From assembly GCA_002968845.1 (NCBI GenBank), contig PVBG01000003.1, positions 62,001 through 126,000 on the forward strand: a DNA stretch of 64,000 nt, written 5' to 3'. Source of the DNA: Neorhizobium tomejilense. Lineage in GTDB: Bacteria; Pseudomonadota; Alphaproteobacteria; Rhizobiales; Rhizobiaceae. Under the pieces are notes generated by a model. It saw nothing but the letters and a program-made list of their open reading frames with translations. It was not told where the DNA came from and made no database searches. Position numbers and translations under genes: made by a program. This document shows positions 19,201 through 28,352 of the stretch, in pieces. Position 1 is the stretch's first letter. Each line of letters begins with the position of its first letter.

Positions 19201-19662
19201 ATGGCCGATATCGTCATCCGCAGAGCGCGGCAAGCCGATCTCCCCGAACTCATCGCCCTGTTCGCGGCGGATGACGTCGGCGGCCATGGCGACACGACCG
19301 ATGAGGCCGCCTTCGACGATTACCTGCGTGCCTTCAACGTCATCGACGCCTCGCAGAACGAGCAGCTTTTCGTCGCCGAGCTGGAAGGCGAGGTGGTCGG
19401 CACGTTCCAGATCCTCTTCAACCGCACGCTGACGGGAAGGGGATCGCTGTCGATGATCCTGGAGGCGGTGCAGACGCGCGGCGACATGCGCGGCAAGGGC
19501 ATCGGCGCGCAGATGATCGGACACGCGATCGAGGAAGCCAGGCGCCGCGATTGCCGCCAGGTCGCACTCACCTCCAACATGGCTCGCACGGATGCGCATC
19601 GCTTCTATGAACGGCTCGGCTTCGCCAAAAGCCATTTCGGCTTCAAGATGAAGCTCAAATGA
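19201..19662 (+). CDS. GNAT family N-acetyltransferase
   Basis: 153 residues from the ATG at 19201 (MADIVIRRARQADLPEL); CGGAGAGGAC lies upstream as ribosome binding site. The acetyl-CoA loop is TRGDMRGKGIGAQMIGHAIE and motif B is ARTDAHRFYERLGF. The N-terminal part (LPELIALFAADDVGGHGD) resembles a group of small acetyltransferases found beside gatB in rhizobia. Substrate unknown. Confidence 0.9.
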   Translation: MADIVIRRARQADLPELIALFAADDVGGHGDTTDEAAFDDYLRAFNVIDASQNEQLFVAELEGEVVGTFQILFNRTLTGRGSLSMILEAVQTRGDMRGKGIGAQMIGHAIEEARRRDCRQVALTSNMARTDAHRFYERLGFAKSHFGFKMKLK

Positions 19663-19765
19663 CCGTGCGCGACATTTGGAACCACTGGACATCGAAGGCG
19701 TCAGGCGGCATAAGCGGATCAGCCAATTCGATCGTCATCCTGTTTGCCAAGCCGACGGAACATCC

Positions 19766-20164
19766 ATGAAAAACCTCCTGCTGCAGATCTTCACCTGGTG
19801 GAACGGACAGACCATGGGCACCCGGTTCTTCACCTGGCGTTTCGGCAAGAAGGTCGGCGAAGACGAACTCGGCAATATCTATTACGAAGGCCCGATGACT
19901 TCCTGGGGCAAGCCGAAGCGTTGGGTGATCTACAAGGATTACGCCGAAGCCTCTGCGATTGGCCCCGGCTGGCATGGCTGGATGCATTATCGCACCGACG
20001 TTGCTCCGTCGCAGGAAGATTACAAGGCCCGCGAATGGGAAAAGGCGCACAAGCCGAACGGCACCGGCACGCCGCTTGCCTATCGCCCGCAGGGCTCGCT
20101 TGCCGCCACCGGCGAACGCCCCCGCGTCACCGGCGACTACGACGCCTGGACGCCCGGCAACTGA
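19766..20164 (+). CDS. complex I NDUFA12-type subunit
   Basis: 132-residue accessory subunit of NADH:ubiquinone oxidoreductase, related to mitochondrial NDUFA12 (B17.2) and found in alphaproteobacteria. The core signature is ELGNIYYEG, KRWVIYKDYAEASAIGPGWHGWMHY and the tail PYRPQGSL-like segment (AYRPQGSLAATGERP). Start at 19766 (MKNLLLQIFTWW) chosen because it matches the family N-terminus; the upstream extension does not. It lies next to the DUF2155 gene, a pairing I recall from other rhizobia. Confidence 0.9.
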   Translation: MKNLLLQIFTWWNGQTMGTRFFTWRFGKKVGEDELGNIYYEGPMTSWGKPKRWVIYKDYAEASAIGPGWHGWMHYRTDVAPSQEDYKAREWEKAHKPNGTGTPLAYRPQGSLAATGERPRVTGDYDAWTPGN

Positions 20165-20231
20165 CACCTGTTTTGGCCACAATCGCACTCTAGGTCTCGA
20201 CGCCGACGGGATCGCCGGGACGGGAAGCATA

Positions 20232-20660
20232 ATGGGATTGATGACGGTTTTTCCACGCAAGCAAATGATCGGCGCGTTGACCGCGCTGGCATCCGTGCTC
20301 GCGGCGGATGGTGTATCTGCGGCGCGGCTGAACAACCCGGTCGCGGTCTTTGCCGGCATCGACAAGATCACCGGCCGCATCACCACGTTCGACGTCTATG
20401 TCAACGAGACGGTTCAGTACGGCGCGCTGCAGGTGACGCCGAAGGTCTGTTATTCCCGCGACGAGACGGAAGCCCAGAAGATCGATGGCTTCGTGGAAGT
20501 CGACGAGATCACCCTCGACCGCAAGATCCGCCGGATATTCACCGGCTGGATGTTCGCCGACAGCCCCGGCCTCAATGCCGTCGAGCATCCGATCTACGAC
20601 GTCTGGCTGACCGGCTGCAAACAGAAGTCCGACGTGCCGCCGCCGAAGGCGACCAACTGA
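20232..20660 (+). CDS. DUF2155 family exported protein
   Basis: 142 residues with an N-terminal signal-like segment (QMIGALTALASVLAADGVSA, about 12-31), then a compact domain: VFAGIDKITGRITTFDVYVNE, FGALQV-like strand YGALQVTPKVCYSR and IFTGWMFADSPGLNAVEHPIYDVWL. The two cysteines (in KVCYSR and TGCKQ) could pair in the periplasm. Start at 20232 puts the signal at the N-terminus. Function unknown. Confidence 0.85.
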   Translation: MGLMTVFPRKQMIGALTALASVLAADGVSAARLNNPVAVFAGIDKITGRITTFDVYVNETVQYGALQVTPKVCYSRDETEAQKIDGFVEVDEITLDRKIRRIFTGWMFADSPGLNAVEHPIYDVWLTGCKQKSDVPPPKATN

Positions 20661-20667
20661 TTTTCCT

Positions 20668-21285
20668 TTAGAATTTCAGATGCGGTGAATCGACCGCGAT
20701 CCTCAAGAGCTTGAGATAGTCGTCCTTGGGGATGTCGATTGCGCCGAACGTCTTCAGATGTTCGGTCGTAAACTGTGTGTCGAGCAGGGTAAAGCCGTTT
20801 GTCCGGAGCCGCTCGACAAGGTGCACGAGGCAGATCTTGGAGGCGTTCGTGCGCCTCGAAAACATGCTCTCGCCGAAGAAAGCCGATCCGAGCGAAACGC
20901 CATAGAGACCGCCGACCAGTTCATCGCCCTCGAAGGCCTCGACGCTGTGCGCGTGGCCCATGCGGTGCAATTCGTTGTAGAGCTTGCGGATTGTGGAGTT
21001 GATCCAGGTGCTCGGCCGGTCGCCGGCCGGCTCGGCGCAGAATGCGATCACCCGTTCGAAAGCCGTGTCAAAGCGGATGTCGAGCGGTGTCCTGCGAACC
21101 GCCTTTGCCAGGCTTTTGGAGAGATGGAAGGCGTCGAGCGGCAGGATGCCGCGCATTTCCGGTTCGACCCAGAAGATTTCCGGGTCGTCGGCAGATTCGG
21201 CCATCGGAAAAAGTCCGATGGAATAGGCGCGCAACAGGATTTCCGGAGTTATCGCCGGGTAATATCTGCCGCGTCGCCCTGCCAT
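20668..21285 (-). CDS. aat: leucyl/phenylalanyl-tRNA--protein transferase
   Basis: Adds Leu or Phe to N-terminal Lys/Arg of proteins, marking them for the ClpAP N-degron pathway. 205 residues carrying the family blocks [34 protein letters not shown] and [20 protein letters not shown]. It is the last gene of the minus-strand set aroQ-accB-accC-aat, starting 8 bases after accC. The convergent DUF2155 gene ends 7 bases away. Confidence 0.96.
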   Translation of the reverse strand: MAGRRGRYYPAITPEILLRAYSIGLFPMAESADDPEIFWVEPEMRGILPLDAFHLSKSLAKAVRRTPLDIRFDTAFERVIAFCAEPAGDRPSTWINSTIRKLYNELHRMGHAHSVEAFEGDELVGGLYGVSLGSAFFGESMFSRRTNASKICLVHLVERLRTNGFTLLDTQFTTEHLKTFGAIDIPKDDYLKLLRIAVDSPHLKF

Positions 21286-21293
21286 CGATCTCC

Positions 21294-22640
21294 CTAATGC
21301 GTCTTGTCGCCGGCGAGATATTGCTCCAGCCAGTGTATGTCATAATCGCCGTTGGCGATATCCGGATTGTCGACCAGGTCCTGGAAAAGCGGCAGCGTCG
21401 TCTTGATGCCGTCCACGACGAACTCGTCCAGCACGCGCCGCAGGCGCATCATGCATTCGACGCGGGTGCGTCCGTGCACGATCAGCTTGCCGATCAGGCT
21501 GTCGTAATAGGGCGGGATCTTGTAGCCGGCATAGGCGCCCGAATCGACGCGCACGCCGAGGCCGCCCGGTGCATGGAAATGCGTGATCGTGCCGGGCGAC
21601 GGCACGAAGGTGCGTGGATCCTCGGCATTGATGCGGCATTCGATCGCATGGCCGGAGAACACGATGTCTTCCTGGCGTACGGACAGGCCGCCGCCGGAGG
21701 CGACGCGAATCTGTTCGTGCACGAGGTCGATGCCGGTGATCGCTTCGGTGATCGGGTGTTCGACCTGAAGACGGGTGTTCATTTCGATGAAATAGAACTC
21801 GCCGTTTTCGTAGAGGAACTCGATCGTCCCGGCGCCGCGGTATTTCAGCTTGCGCATCGCATCGGCGCAGACTTCGCCGATCTTCATGCGCTGCTCGACA
21901 TTGAGGGCAGGGGAATTGGCTTCTTCCCAGACCTTCTGGTGGCGGCGCTGCAGCGAGCAGTCGCGTTCACCGAGATGGATGGCATTGCCTTCGCCGTCGC
22001 CGACGACCTGGATTTCGATATGGCGCGGTTTCCCCAGATATTTTTCCATGTAGACGGCGTCGTTGCCGAAAGCGGCGAGCGCTTCGGAACGGGCAGTCGA
22101 CACGGCTTCGTCGAGGTCGGCTTCGGTCTTGGCGACCTTCATGCCGCGTCCGCCGCCGCCGGCCGTCGCCTTGATCAGCACCGGGAAACCGATCTGGCGG
22201 GCGATTTCCATCGCCTTCTCGGGCTTCACTTCGCCATCCGAACCGGGAACGACGGGGATGCCGAGTTCCTGCGCGGTCTGCTTGGCGGTGATCTTGTCGC
22301 CCATGATGCGGATATGATCGGCGGTCGGGCCGATGAAGGTGATGCCGTGCGCGTCGAGGATATCCGCGAACTTGGCGTTTTCCGACAGGAAGCCGTAGCC
22401 CGGATGCACGGCGTCGGCGCCGGTGATTTCGCAGGCGGCGACGATCTGGTGGATGTTCAGATAGCTGTCGCGCGACGGCGGCGGGCCGATGCAGACGCTT
22501 TCGTCGGCAAGCCGGACATGCATGGCGTCGGCGTCCGCAGTGGAATGGACCGCGACGGTCGCGATGCCGAGTTCCTTGCAGGCGCGAAGCACACGAAGCG
22601 CGATTTCACCGCGGTTGGCTATGAGGATCTTGGAAATCAT
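21294..22640 (-). CDS. accC: acetyl-CoA carboxylase, biotin carboxylase subunit
   Basis: Carboxylates biotin on AccB with bicarbonate and ATP, the first half of malonyl-CoA synthesis. 448 residues with the three expected domains: N-terminal [22 protein letters not shown]-grasp with [10 protein letters not shown] and [14 protein letters not shown], and the C-terminal biotin carboxylase domain with [10 protein letters not shown]. accB is 8 bases upstream, so both subunits are made together; the carboxyltransferase genes accA and accD are not in the window. Confidence 0.97.
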   Translation of the reverse strand: MISKILIANRGEIALRVLRACKELGIATVAVHSTADADAMHVRLADESVCIGPPPSRDSYLNIHQIVAACEITGADAVHPGYGFLSENAKFADILDAHGITFIGPTADHIRIMGDKITAKQTAQELGIPVVPGSDGEVKPEKAMEIARQIGFPVLIKATAGGGGRGMKVAKTEADLDEAVSTARSEALAAFGNDAVYMEKYLGKPRHIEIQVVGDGEGNAIHLGERDCSLQRRHQKVWEEANSPALNVEQRMKIGEVCADAMRKLKYRGAGTIEFLYENGEFYFIEMNTRLQVEHPITEAITGIDLVHEQIRVASGGGLSVRQEDIVFSGHAIECRINAEDPRTFVPSPGTITHFHAPGGLGVRVDSGAYAGYKIPPYYDSLIGKLIVHGRTRVECMMRLRRVLDEFVVDGIKTTLPLFQDLVDNPDIANGDYDIHWLEQYLAGDKTH

Positions 22641-22648
22641 GGATGCGC

Positions 22649-23104
22649 CTACTCGATGACGACGAGCGGCTGGCCGTACTCGACGGGCTGAGAGTCGTTG
22701 ACCAGGATTTCCGTGACCTTGCCGGAGCGCGGCGACGGGATCTGGTTCATCGTCTTCATGGCCTCGATGATCAGCAGCGTCTGGCCTTCCTTGACGGTGG
22801 CGCCGACTTCAACGAAGGCGCGCGAACCCGGGGCCGGGGAGAGGTAGATGGTGCCGACCATCGGCGCAGTGACCGCGTTCTTGTTGTCCTGGATTGCGGG
22901 CGCTGCTGCGGCTACGGGCGCTGCAGCCGGGGCATAGGCGGGCGCTGCGACCGGAGCCTGGACATATTGAGTCGTACCGACGCGCGATACACGAATACGC
23001 ACATCGTCCTGTTCGACTTCGATCTCGGTGAGGTCGGTATCGTTGAGAATGTTCGCGAGGTCGCGGATCAGTCCCTTGTCGATACCGTTCTTCTTGTCAG
23101 ACAT
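22649..23104 (-). CDS. accB: acetyl-CoA carboxylase biotin carboxyl carrier protein
   Basis: 151 residues. The C-terminal biotinyl domain contains the modified lysine K117 in EAMKTMNQ. A proline/alanine-rich linker (about residues 48-72, many PA repeats) connects it to the N-terminal domain. Placed between aroQ and accC, as in many proteobacteria where aroQ-accB-accC occur together. Confidence 0.97.
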   Translation of the reverse strand: MSDKKNGIDKGLIRDLANILNDTDLTEIEVEQDDVRIRVSRVGTTQYVQAPVAAPAYAPAAAPVAAAAPAIQDNKNAVTAPMVGTIYLSPAPGSRAFVEVGATVKEGQTLLIIEAMKTMNQIPSPRSGKVTEILVNDSQPVEYGQPLVVIE

Positions 23105-23132
23105 GGCAAACCCTATTGTTCTGTTTATCTTG

Positions 23133-23573
23133 TCAGGCGGTAATGGATTTCAAGGCGTGCAGCGCCAGAATGTAGCTCGCGGTGCCAAAACCGCAGATCA
23201 CGCCCTTTACCGCCGGTGCGATCATCGAATGATGGCGGAATTCCTCCCGCGCGTGGACATTCGAGATATGAAGCTCGATCACCGGCACGGAAATCGCCTT
23301 GATGGCGTCGTGCAAGGCGATCGAGGTATGGGTATAGGCGCCCGCGTTGATGGCGACGCCGACGGCCTTTTCATTGGCCTCATGCATCCAGTCGATCAGC
23401 ACGCCTTCATGATTGCTCTGGCGAAAATCGACATCGAAGCCGAGTTCCCTGCCGGCGGCGATACAGTCCTTCTCGACGTCCTTCAGCGTGGCCGCACCGT
23501 AGATGCCCGGCTCGCGCTTGCCCAGCATATTGAGATTGGGGCCATTGAGGACGAAGATCGTCTTGCTCATCAC
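23133..23573 (-). CDS. aroQ: type II 3-dehydroquinate dehydratase
   Basis: Third step of the shikimate pathway, dehydration of 3-dehydroquinate. 146 residues of the dodecameric type II enzyme: PNLNMLGKREPGIYG with the catalytic Tyr (Y25), INAGAYTHTSIALHDA with the active-site Asn, and LHISNVHAREEFRHHS with the general-acid His. Two adjacent start Mets (23573, 23570) are possible. First gene of the aroQ-accB-accC-aat set. Confidence 0.96.
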   Translation of the reverse strand: MMSKTIFVLNGPNLNMLGKREPGIYGAATLKDVEKDCIAAGRELGFDVDFRQSNHEGVLIDWMHEANEKAVGVAINAGAYTHTSIALHDAIKAISVPVIELHISNVHAREEFRHHSMIAPAVKGVICGFGTASYILALHALKSITA

Positions 23574-23703
23574 TGATCTATTGTTCCATGCAGAAATTCA
23601 GGGGCCACCTATAGACCGCCGACGCGGCAAGGGAAAGCCCCCGCCGCGCCGAAAGCCCGCGAGTCCACTGCGATGGAACATCTGTCGCTCGGGAGGTGCC
23701 CTG

Positions 23704-24480
23704 TCAGCAGGTCGCCTTGCCGCAGGCACGCACGTTGGCGACCTTCTGTTCGATGGTTTCGAGGCCGACGGCGCCGAAGACGGCTTCGTCGCCGACCACA
23801 TAGGTCGGCGTGCCGGTGATGCCGATCGCGTTGGCGAGCCGGTAGGCGTCGCGCACCAGGTCGTCGTTCGGCTGGTCGGCCATGGACTTGCGGATCGCCG
23901 CCTCCTTGACGCCGAGCGCGCTTGCGACCGCAATGGCGGTCGCTTCCGAAGCGTGCGGCTTACCGCTAAGCAGTTCGCGATGGAATTCCGCATATTTTTC
24001 CGGCGCGACCAGGCGCACGGCGTTGGCCACCCGGTGGGCGGCGACCGAGTCCGGCCCGAGGATCGGGAATTCCTTGAGGATGAAGCGGACGTTCTTATCC
24101 TTGGAAAGGATGTCGTCCATGTCCGAAAGCGCCCGCTTGCAGTAGCCGCAATTGTAATCGAAGAATTCGACGACCGTGACGTCGCCCTTCGGATTGCCGA
24201 GGGTGATGTCGGTCGGCGAGGAGAAGATCGCCTGCCTGTTGTCCGTGATCCCCTTGGTCGACTGCTCGACGCGCTGGGTCTGCTGCTTGGCCTCCAGCGC
24301 GTTCTGGACTTCGACCAGCACTTCCGGGTTCTGCAGCAGGTATTCGCGGATGAACTGGCCCATTTCCTTCTTCTGCTGGTCGTCCAGGGCGAAAGCCGGG
24401 GCGGTGGCGGAAAGTGCCAGGGCCAGCATCGAGCCGGCGGCCAGTGTCTTGAAAACGGGCGTCTTGAACAGGCGGGTCAT
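23704..24480 (-). CDS. DsbA family thiol-disulfide protein, exported
   Basis: 258 residues with a signal peptide (about 1-32, cleavage probable after ATAPAFA), a helical N-terminal region with QxEMGQFIREYLLQNPEVL, and a thioredoxin-fold domain. The redox motif is C111-GYC114 and the cis-proline loop is in ITGTPTYVVG. This is the ScsB/DsbA-like group rather than classical DsbA. Start at 24480 puts the signal at the N-terminus; an open frame extends to 24561. Two further cysteines at the C-terminus (ACGKATC) could form a structural disulfide. Confidence 0.9.
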   Translation of the reverse strand: MTRLFKTPVFKTLAAGSMLALALSATAPAFALDDQQKKEMGQFIREYLLQNPEVLVEVQNALEAKQQTQRVEQSTKGITDNRQAIFSSPTDITLGNPKGDVTVVEFFDYNCGYCKRALSDMDDILSKDKNVRFILKEFPILGPDSVAAHRVANAVRLVAPEKYAEFHRELLSGKPHASEATAIAVASALGVKEAAIRKSMADQPNDDLVRDAYRLANAIGITGTPTYVVGDEAVFGAVGLETIEQKVANVRACGKATC

Positions 24481-24784
24481 CCATATCCTCTTGGTCGGCA
24501 CACGAATCCCGCGCACCATTGTTGCGGTTTGTGCCCAAAGTAAGCCAGTCGGGCTTTCCAAAAAACCTCAAAATCATGTCCAGGCGGTTTCCGCCAGTTC
24601 ACAACTGCGTATGACGCCGGGCCGGACCGAGGACCCGATGCCGGAATGGAGTCTGATTTCAACAGGCTAGCCACGTTTTCGGAATCGCTTCGGCAGGCGG
24701 TTGATCCAGTTTCTGAGGTCCAGGGCAGGGCCGAAATAAAAACGGCCGCGTCTTGTGCGGCCGTTTCGTCGGTTCTCGTCAGGC
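24481..24784. other. gap between rne and dsbA-like gene
   Basis: 304 bases with no supported gene. The rne terminator occupies 24736-24767; the rest must hold the promoter of the minus-strand dsbA-like gene, but I see no convincing -35/-10 pair. Confidence 0.6.
24736..24767 (-). terminator. intrinsic terminator of rne
   Basis: Read on the minus strand: a perfect 10-base stem (AAACGGCCGC with GCGGCCGTTT), 7-base loop, then TTTTTATTTC. It lies about 20 bases beyond the rne stop, so it ends rne transcription before the dsbA-like gene. Confidence 0.85.
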
Positions 24785-27754
24785 TCAGAAGAAGCCGCGG
24801 CGCTGCCACCAGCCGGCTTTCTTCGGCTTCGATGTATCGCCTTCGGCCTCTGGCGCTGCCACGGGATCGGAACTCTTCACCACCGCCTCGACGGAGGAGG
24901 AGATGTTCGATGCGCGATTGGCCCGTGCCGGCTTTGCTTCGCCGCTATCGGCCTGCTCGGCCTCTGCGACGGGAGCTTCTTCGGCAGGAGTGGCTTCGAC
25001 CGGAGCGGCTTCGGGAGCCTGCGGTTCTTGGCCGAGTGCGGCCTCGACCTGCTCGACGACGGTTTCCACCGGAGCCGGAACAACCGCAGCCGCCTCTTCC
25101 GCAGCCGGTGCGTCGGCGGCAGTCGCCGCCTTGCCACGACGCGAACGGCGCGGCTTGGCTTCCGGCTTGCCGCCAGCTGCTGCTTCCGCCTCGGCGGGAG
25201 CCGGGACAGCCTCGACGGCTGCCTCTTCGGAGGCTTCCGCTACGGCTGCTGCCGGCACTGCCGCGACGTCTTCGCTGGATGCGTCTTCGTCGGCCGCTTC
25301 GCCGTCGTCCGAAGCGCTCAGCTCCTGTCCGTCCTCACCATTGCGATTGCGGCGACCACCGCGCTTGCCGCGGCGGCGGCGCTTGCGGCGGTTCTCTTCC
25401 GAGTCCGAATCGGCCGCAACCGTTGCGTCGGATGCTTCGCCGGCTTCGGAAACGTCGTCCTCGCCTTCGTCGCCGTCCTCGTCGCCATCGGCCATGTCGT
25501 CGTTGCCGCCCTGGGCGGTCTGGGCGTCACCGCCCTTTTCTCCACGGTTGCGACGACGCCGGCGGCGCTTGCGCTTGCGGCCATTCGGGTCGTCGCCCTG
25601 CTGCTGCGCGCGCTCGGCATTGGCTGCTGCCGGCTGCGCCGCCGCTGCGACGGTCTCTTCTTCTTCCTCCTCGTCGGCCTCGATGATGATGTCGTCATCG
25701 TCCTCTTCGACGGGGATGGCCGCGAACTGCATTAGGCTTTCGATCTTGACCGGGTTCTCGACCGGCTCGCCACGATCGATCGCGAAGTGGCTGGAGCCGA
25801 TGCTGACATCCGATTCGATGAAGATCGAGACGCCGAAGCGGTTCTCGTAATCGACGATGCTGGTACGCTTGTGGTTCAGGAGATAGAGCGCGATTTCCGG
25901 CGTGGTGCGCACGGTGATGTCATGCGTGGTGTTCTTGAGCAGATATTCCTCGACGCCGCGCAGCACGTGCAGGGCGACCGACGACTGCGAGCGCACATGA
26001 CCGGTACCGCCGCAATGGGTGCAGATCTGCGTCGTTGATTCGAGAACCGAGGCGCGGATGCGCTGGCGCGACATTTCGAGCAGGCCGAAATGCGAGATGC
26101 GGCCGACCTGGATGCGGGCGCGGTCGTTCTTCAGGCAATCCTTCAGCCGCTTCTCGACGGCGCGGTTGTTGCGCTTCTCTTCCATGTCGATGAAGTCGAT
26201 GACGATCAGGCCGGCAAGGTCGCGCAGGCGAAGCTGGCGAGCGACTTCCTCGGCAGCTTCTAGGTTGGTCTGGAGCGCCGTTTCCTCGATCGAGTGTTCG
26301 CGGGTCGAACGGCCGGAGTTGACGTCGATGGCGACGAGCGCTTCCGTCTGGTTCATGATCAGGTAGCCGCCGGACTTCAGCGTCACCTGCGGCTGCAGCA
26401 TGCGGTCGAGCTGCGCTTCGATGCCGGAGCGGGCGAAGATCGGATGCAGGTCGCGATAGGGCTGGACCACCTTGGCGTGGCTCGGCATCAGCATCTTCAT
26501 GAAGTCTTTCGCTTCACGATAGCCTTCTTCGCCGGAGACGATGATCTCGGAAATGTCCTTGTTATAGAGGTCGCGGATCGAACGCTTGATCAGCGAGCCT
26601 TCCTCGTAGACGAGGGTAGGGGCGGTCGAGCTCAGTGTCAGCGTGCGGACGTTTTCCCAAAGGCGCATCAGGTATTCGAAGTCGCGCTTGACTTCGACGC
26701 GGGTGCGGTTCGCACCGGCGGTGCGCAGGATCACGCCCATGCCCTGCGGCACGTCGAGTTCGCGGGCGATTTCCTTCAGGCGCTTGCGGTCCTGCGGTTG
26801 GGTGATCTTGCGGGAAATGCCGCCGCCACGCGCCGTGTTGGGCATCAGCACCGAATAACGGCCGGCGAGCGAAAGATAGGTGGTAAGGGCAGCACCCTTG
26901 TTGCCGCGCTCTTCCTTGGCGACCTGCACGAGCAGGATCTGGCGGCGCTTGATGACTTCCTGGATACGGTACTGCTTGCGCGGCTTGCGCACGACGCGGT
27001 CCGGAACTTCTTCCATGGCGTCTTCGGCGCCGACCGATTCGATCACTTCCTTCTCGCCGTGGTCGTCATCGTCGTCGTCATCGAAATCGTCGTTGCGGCC
27101 GCCGCGGCGGGCCTCGACGTCTTCCGAAATCGAATCGGTCTCGACCATCGCGGCCATTTCGCCGGGCGTCGAACCGTCGTCGTCATTGTTGTCGGAGGAG
27201 GGCGCGCCTTCGCCTTCGGATGTGCCGGCTTCGAGAGCGGCTGCTTCTTCCGCCGGCTTCTTGCGGGCGCGGCTGCGGCGCGGCTTGGCCTTCGGCTTTT
27301 CTGCCTCTTCGGCGGCAACAGCCTCGACCGGGCTTGCCTCGGCTGCTTCCGCGCCGGCTTCGCTTGCTGGCTCGGCGGCAGGGGTGGAAATGCCGATATC
27401 CGGCTGTTCCTGGTGGGCTGGATCGACCACCGGATCAGCGGCTTCCGCCTCGGCGATCTTGCGCTGATCCTCGGCTTCCTGCTGCATCAGCGCCTGACGG
27501 TCGGCAAGCGGAATCTGATAATAGTCGGGATGGATTTCGGCGAAGGCGAGGAAGCCGTGACGGTTCCCGCCGTAGTCGACGAAAGCGGCCTGCAGTGAGG
27601 GTTCGACCCTCGTCACCTTCGCCAGATAGATATTGCCGCGTATCTGTTTCTTATGCTGCGATTCGAAATCGAACTCCTCGATCCGGTTACCGCGAACGAC
27701 GACTACGCGCGTCTCCTCTTCGTGAGACGCGTCGATAAGCATTTTGTCTGCCAT
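24785..27754 (-). CDS. rne: ribonuclease E
   Basis: Main endonuclease of mRNA decay and rRNA/tRNA processing, and scaffold of the degradosome. 989 residues. The S1 domain begins at about residue 35 and is interrupted by an acidic and Pro/Ala-rich insert (about 95-255), typical of alphaproteobacteria. Catalytic acids are D477 (VAIDVNSGRST) and D520 (VIDFIDME); the Zn-link is C578-THC581. After residue 660 the chain is disordered, rich in Glu/Ala, with three Arg-rich blocks (for example KRKRRRRRRNRG) likely to bind RNA. GAGGAGCAGAATTTCA precedes the ATG. The long leader suggests autoregulation. Confidence 0.96.
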   Translation of the reverse strand: MADKMLIDASHEEETRVVVVRGNRIEEFDFESQHKKQIRGNIYLAKVTRVEPSLQAAFVDYGGNRHGFLAFAEIHPDYYQIPLADRQALMQQEAEDQRKIAEAEAADPVVDPAHQEQPDIGISTPAAEPASEAGAEAAEASPVEAVAAEEAEKPKAKPRRSRARKKPAEEAAALEAGTSEGEGAPSSDNNDDDGSTPGEMAAMVETDSISEDVEARRGGRNDDFDDDDDDDHGEKEVIESVGAEDAMEEVPDRVVRKPRKQYRIQEVIKRRQILLVQVAKEERGNKGAALTTYLSLAGRYSVLMPNTARGGGISRKITQPQDRKRLKEIARELDVPQGMGVILRTAGANRTRVEVKRDFEYLMRLWENVRTLTLSSTAPTLVYEEGSLIKRSIRDLYNKDISEIIVSGEEGYREAKDFMKMLMPSHAKVVQPYRDLHPIFARSGIEAQLDRMLQPQVTLKSGGYLIMNQTEALVAIDVNSGRSTREHSIEETALQTNLEAAEEVARQLRLRDLAGLIVIDFIDMEEKRNNRAVEKRLKDCLKNDRARIQVGRISHFGLLEMSRQRIRASVLESTTQICTHCGGTGHVRSQSSVALHVLRGVEEYLLKNTTHDITVRTTPEIALYLLNHKRTSIVDYENRFGVSIFIESDVSIGSSHFAIDRGEPVENPVKIESLMQFAAIPVEEDDDDIIIEADEEEEEETVAAAAQPAAANAERAQQQGDDPNGRKRKRRRRRRNRGEKGGDAQTAQGGNDDMADGDEDGDEGEDDVSEAGEASDATVAADSDSEENRRKRRRRGKRGGRRNRNGEDGQELSASDDGEAADEDASSEDVAAVPAAAVAEASEEAAVEAVPAPAEAEAAAGGKPEAKPRRSRRGKAATAADAPAAEEAAAVVPAPVETVVEQVEAALGQEPQAPEAAPVEATPAEEAPVAEAEQADSGEAKPARANRASNISSSVEAVVKSSDPVAAPEAEGDTSKPKKAGWWQRRGFF

Positions 27755-27915
27755 TGAAATTCTGCTCCTCGGCGCCGCCGGGAGAATGCAGAAAAGCCTG
27801 CCACGAGGACAGGCCCGTCATGCAATGCGGTCGTTGCGCCGGATAAAGATGTTCCCGTCGGGCGCGGTTGTGACGGCAACCGGAAAGATGACGGGGAGCG
27901 TTGCTCCCTCGGTCT
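27755..27915 (-). promoter_or_regulatory. structured 5' leader region of rne
   Basis: RNase E genes usually carry a long leader cut by RNase E itself. Here the minus-strand leader contains a GCCTG/CAGGC stem (27796-27800 with 27810-27814) close to the start codon and a GGGAGC/GCTCCC hairpin (27894-27899 with 27903-27908). A possible autoregulatory element; transcription start not determined. Confidence 0.4.
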
Positions 27916-28352
27916 CTCCAGGTTCTGAAAATTGTGCCGCGACATCAAAAACCAAACGAGAATGACGATACCATAGGCCCGCATGGGCCCGATGAATGTG
28001 CTCCGCATGAGCGGTGGGTGGCACGCCACCCGGTATTATTCCGGCCACCGCCGGTTGGATCGTGTATCAGGAAAAAGTGTAGCGACGGCGGATGACTGTC
28101 GGTCTTCGGCGCCAGGTCCTGAAAAGGCTGGCCAGCCTATCGGCAGACTATCCCGTCAACACTTTAACCCTCACGGGCGTTGTATGGTTTATCTGTCACA
28201 ATAGCAAGGGAAAAGCCAAGTTTGCCATATTCTCGATGGAATTAGACCCCTTATGGATGGCAGGGAACGGGCGGTTGATTCGCATCTTTTGACATGCAAA
28301 TGCCTTCTAGAACGGGCACTTTGATGCGGGTTGCCCGACAGGCGGCGGGGCT
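27755..28352. other. 598-base divergent gap between rne and the amidase gene
   Basis: No supported gene; short open frames here lack coding character. The left third is the rne leader. The right part is AT-richer (28140-28300) and should hold promoters for both genes, but no clear -35/-10 pair could be assigned. Confidence 0.6.
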
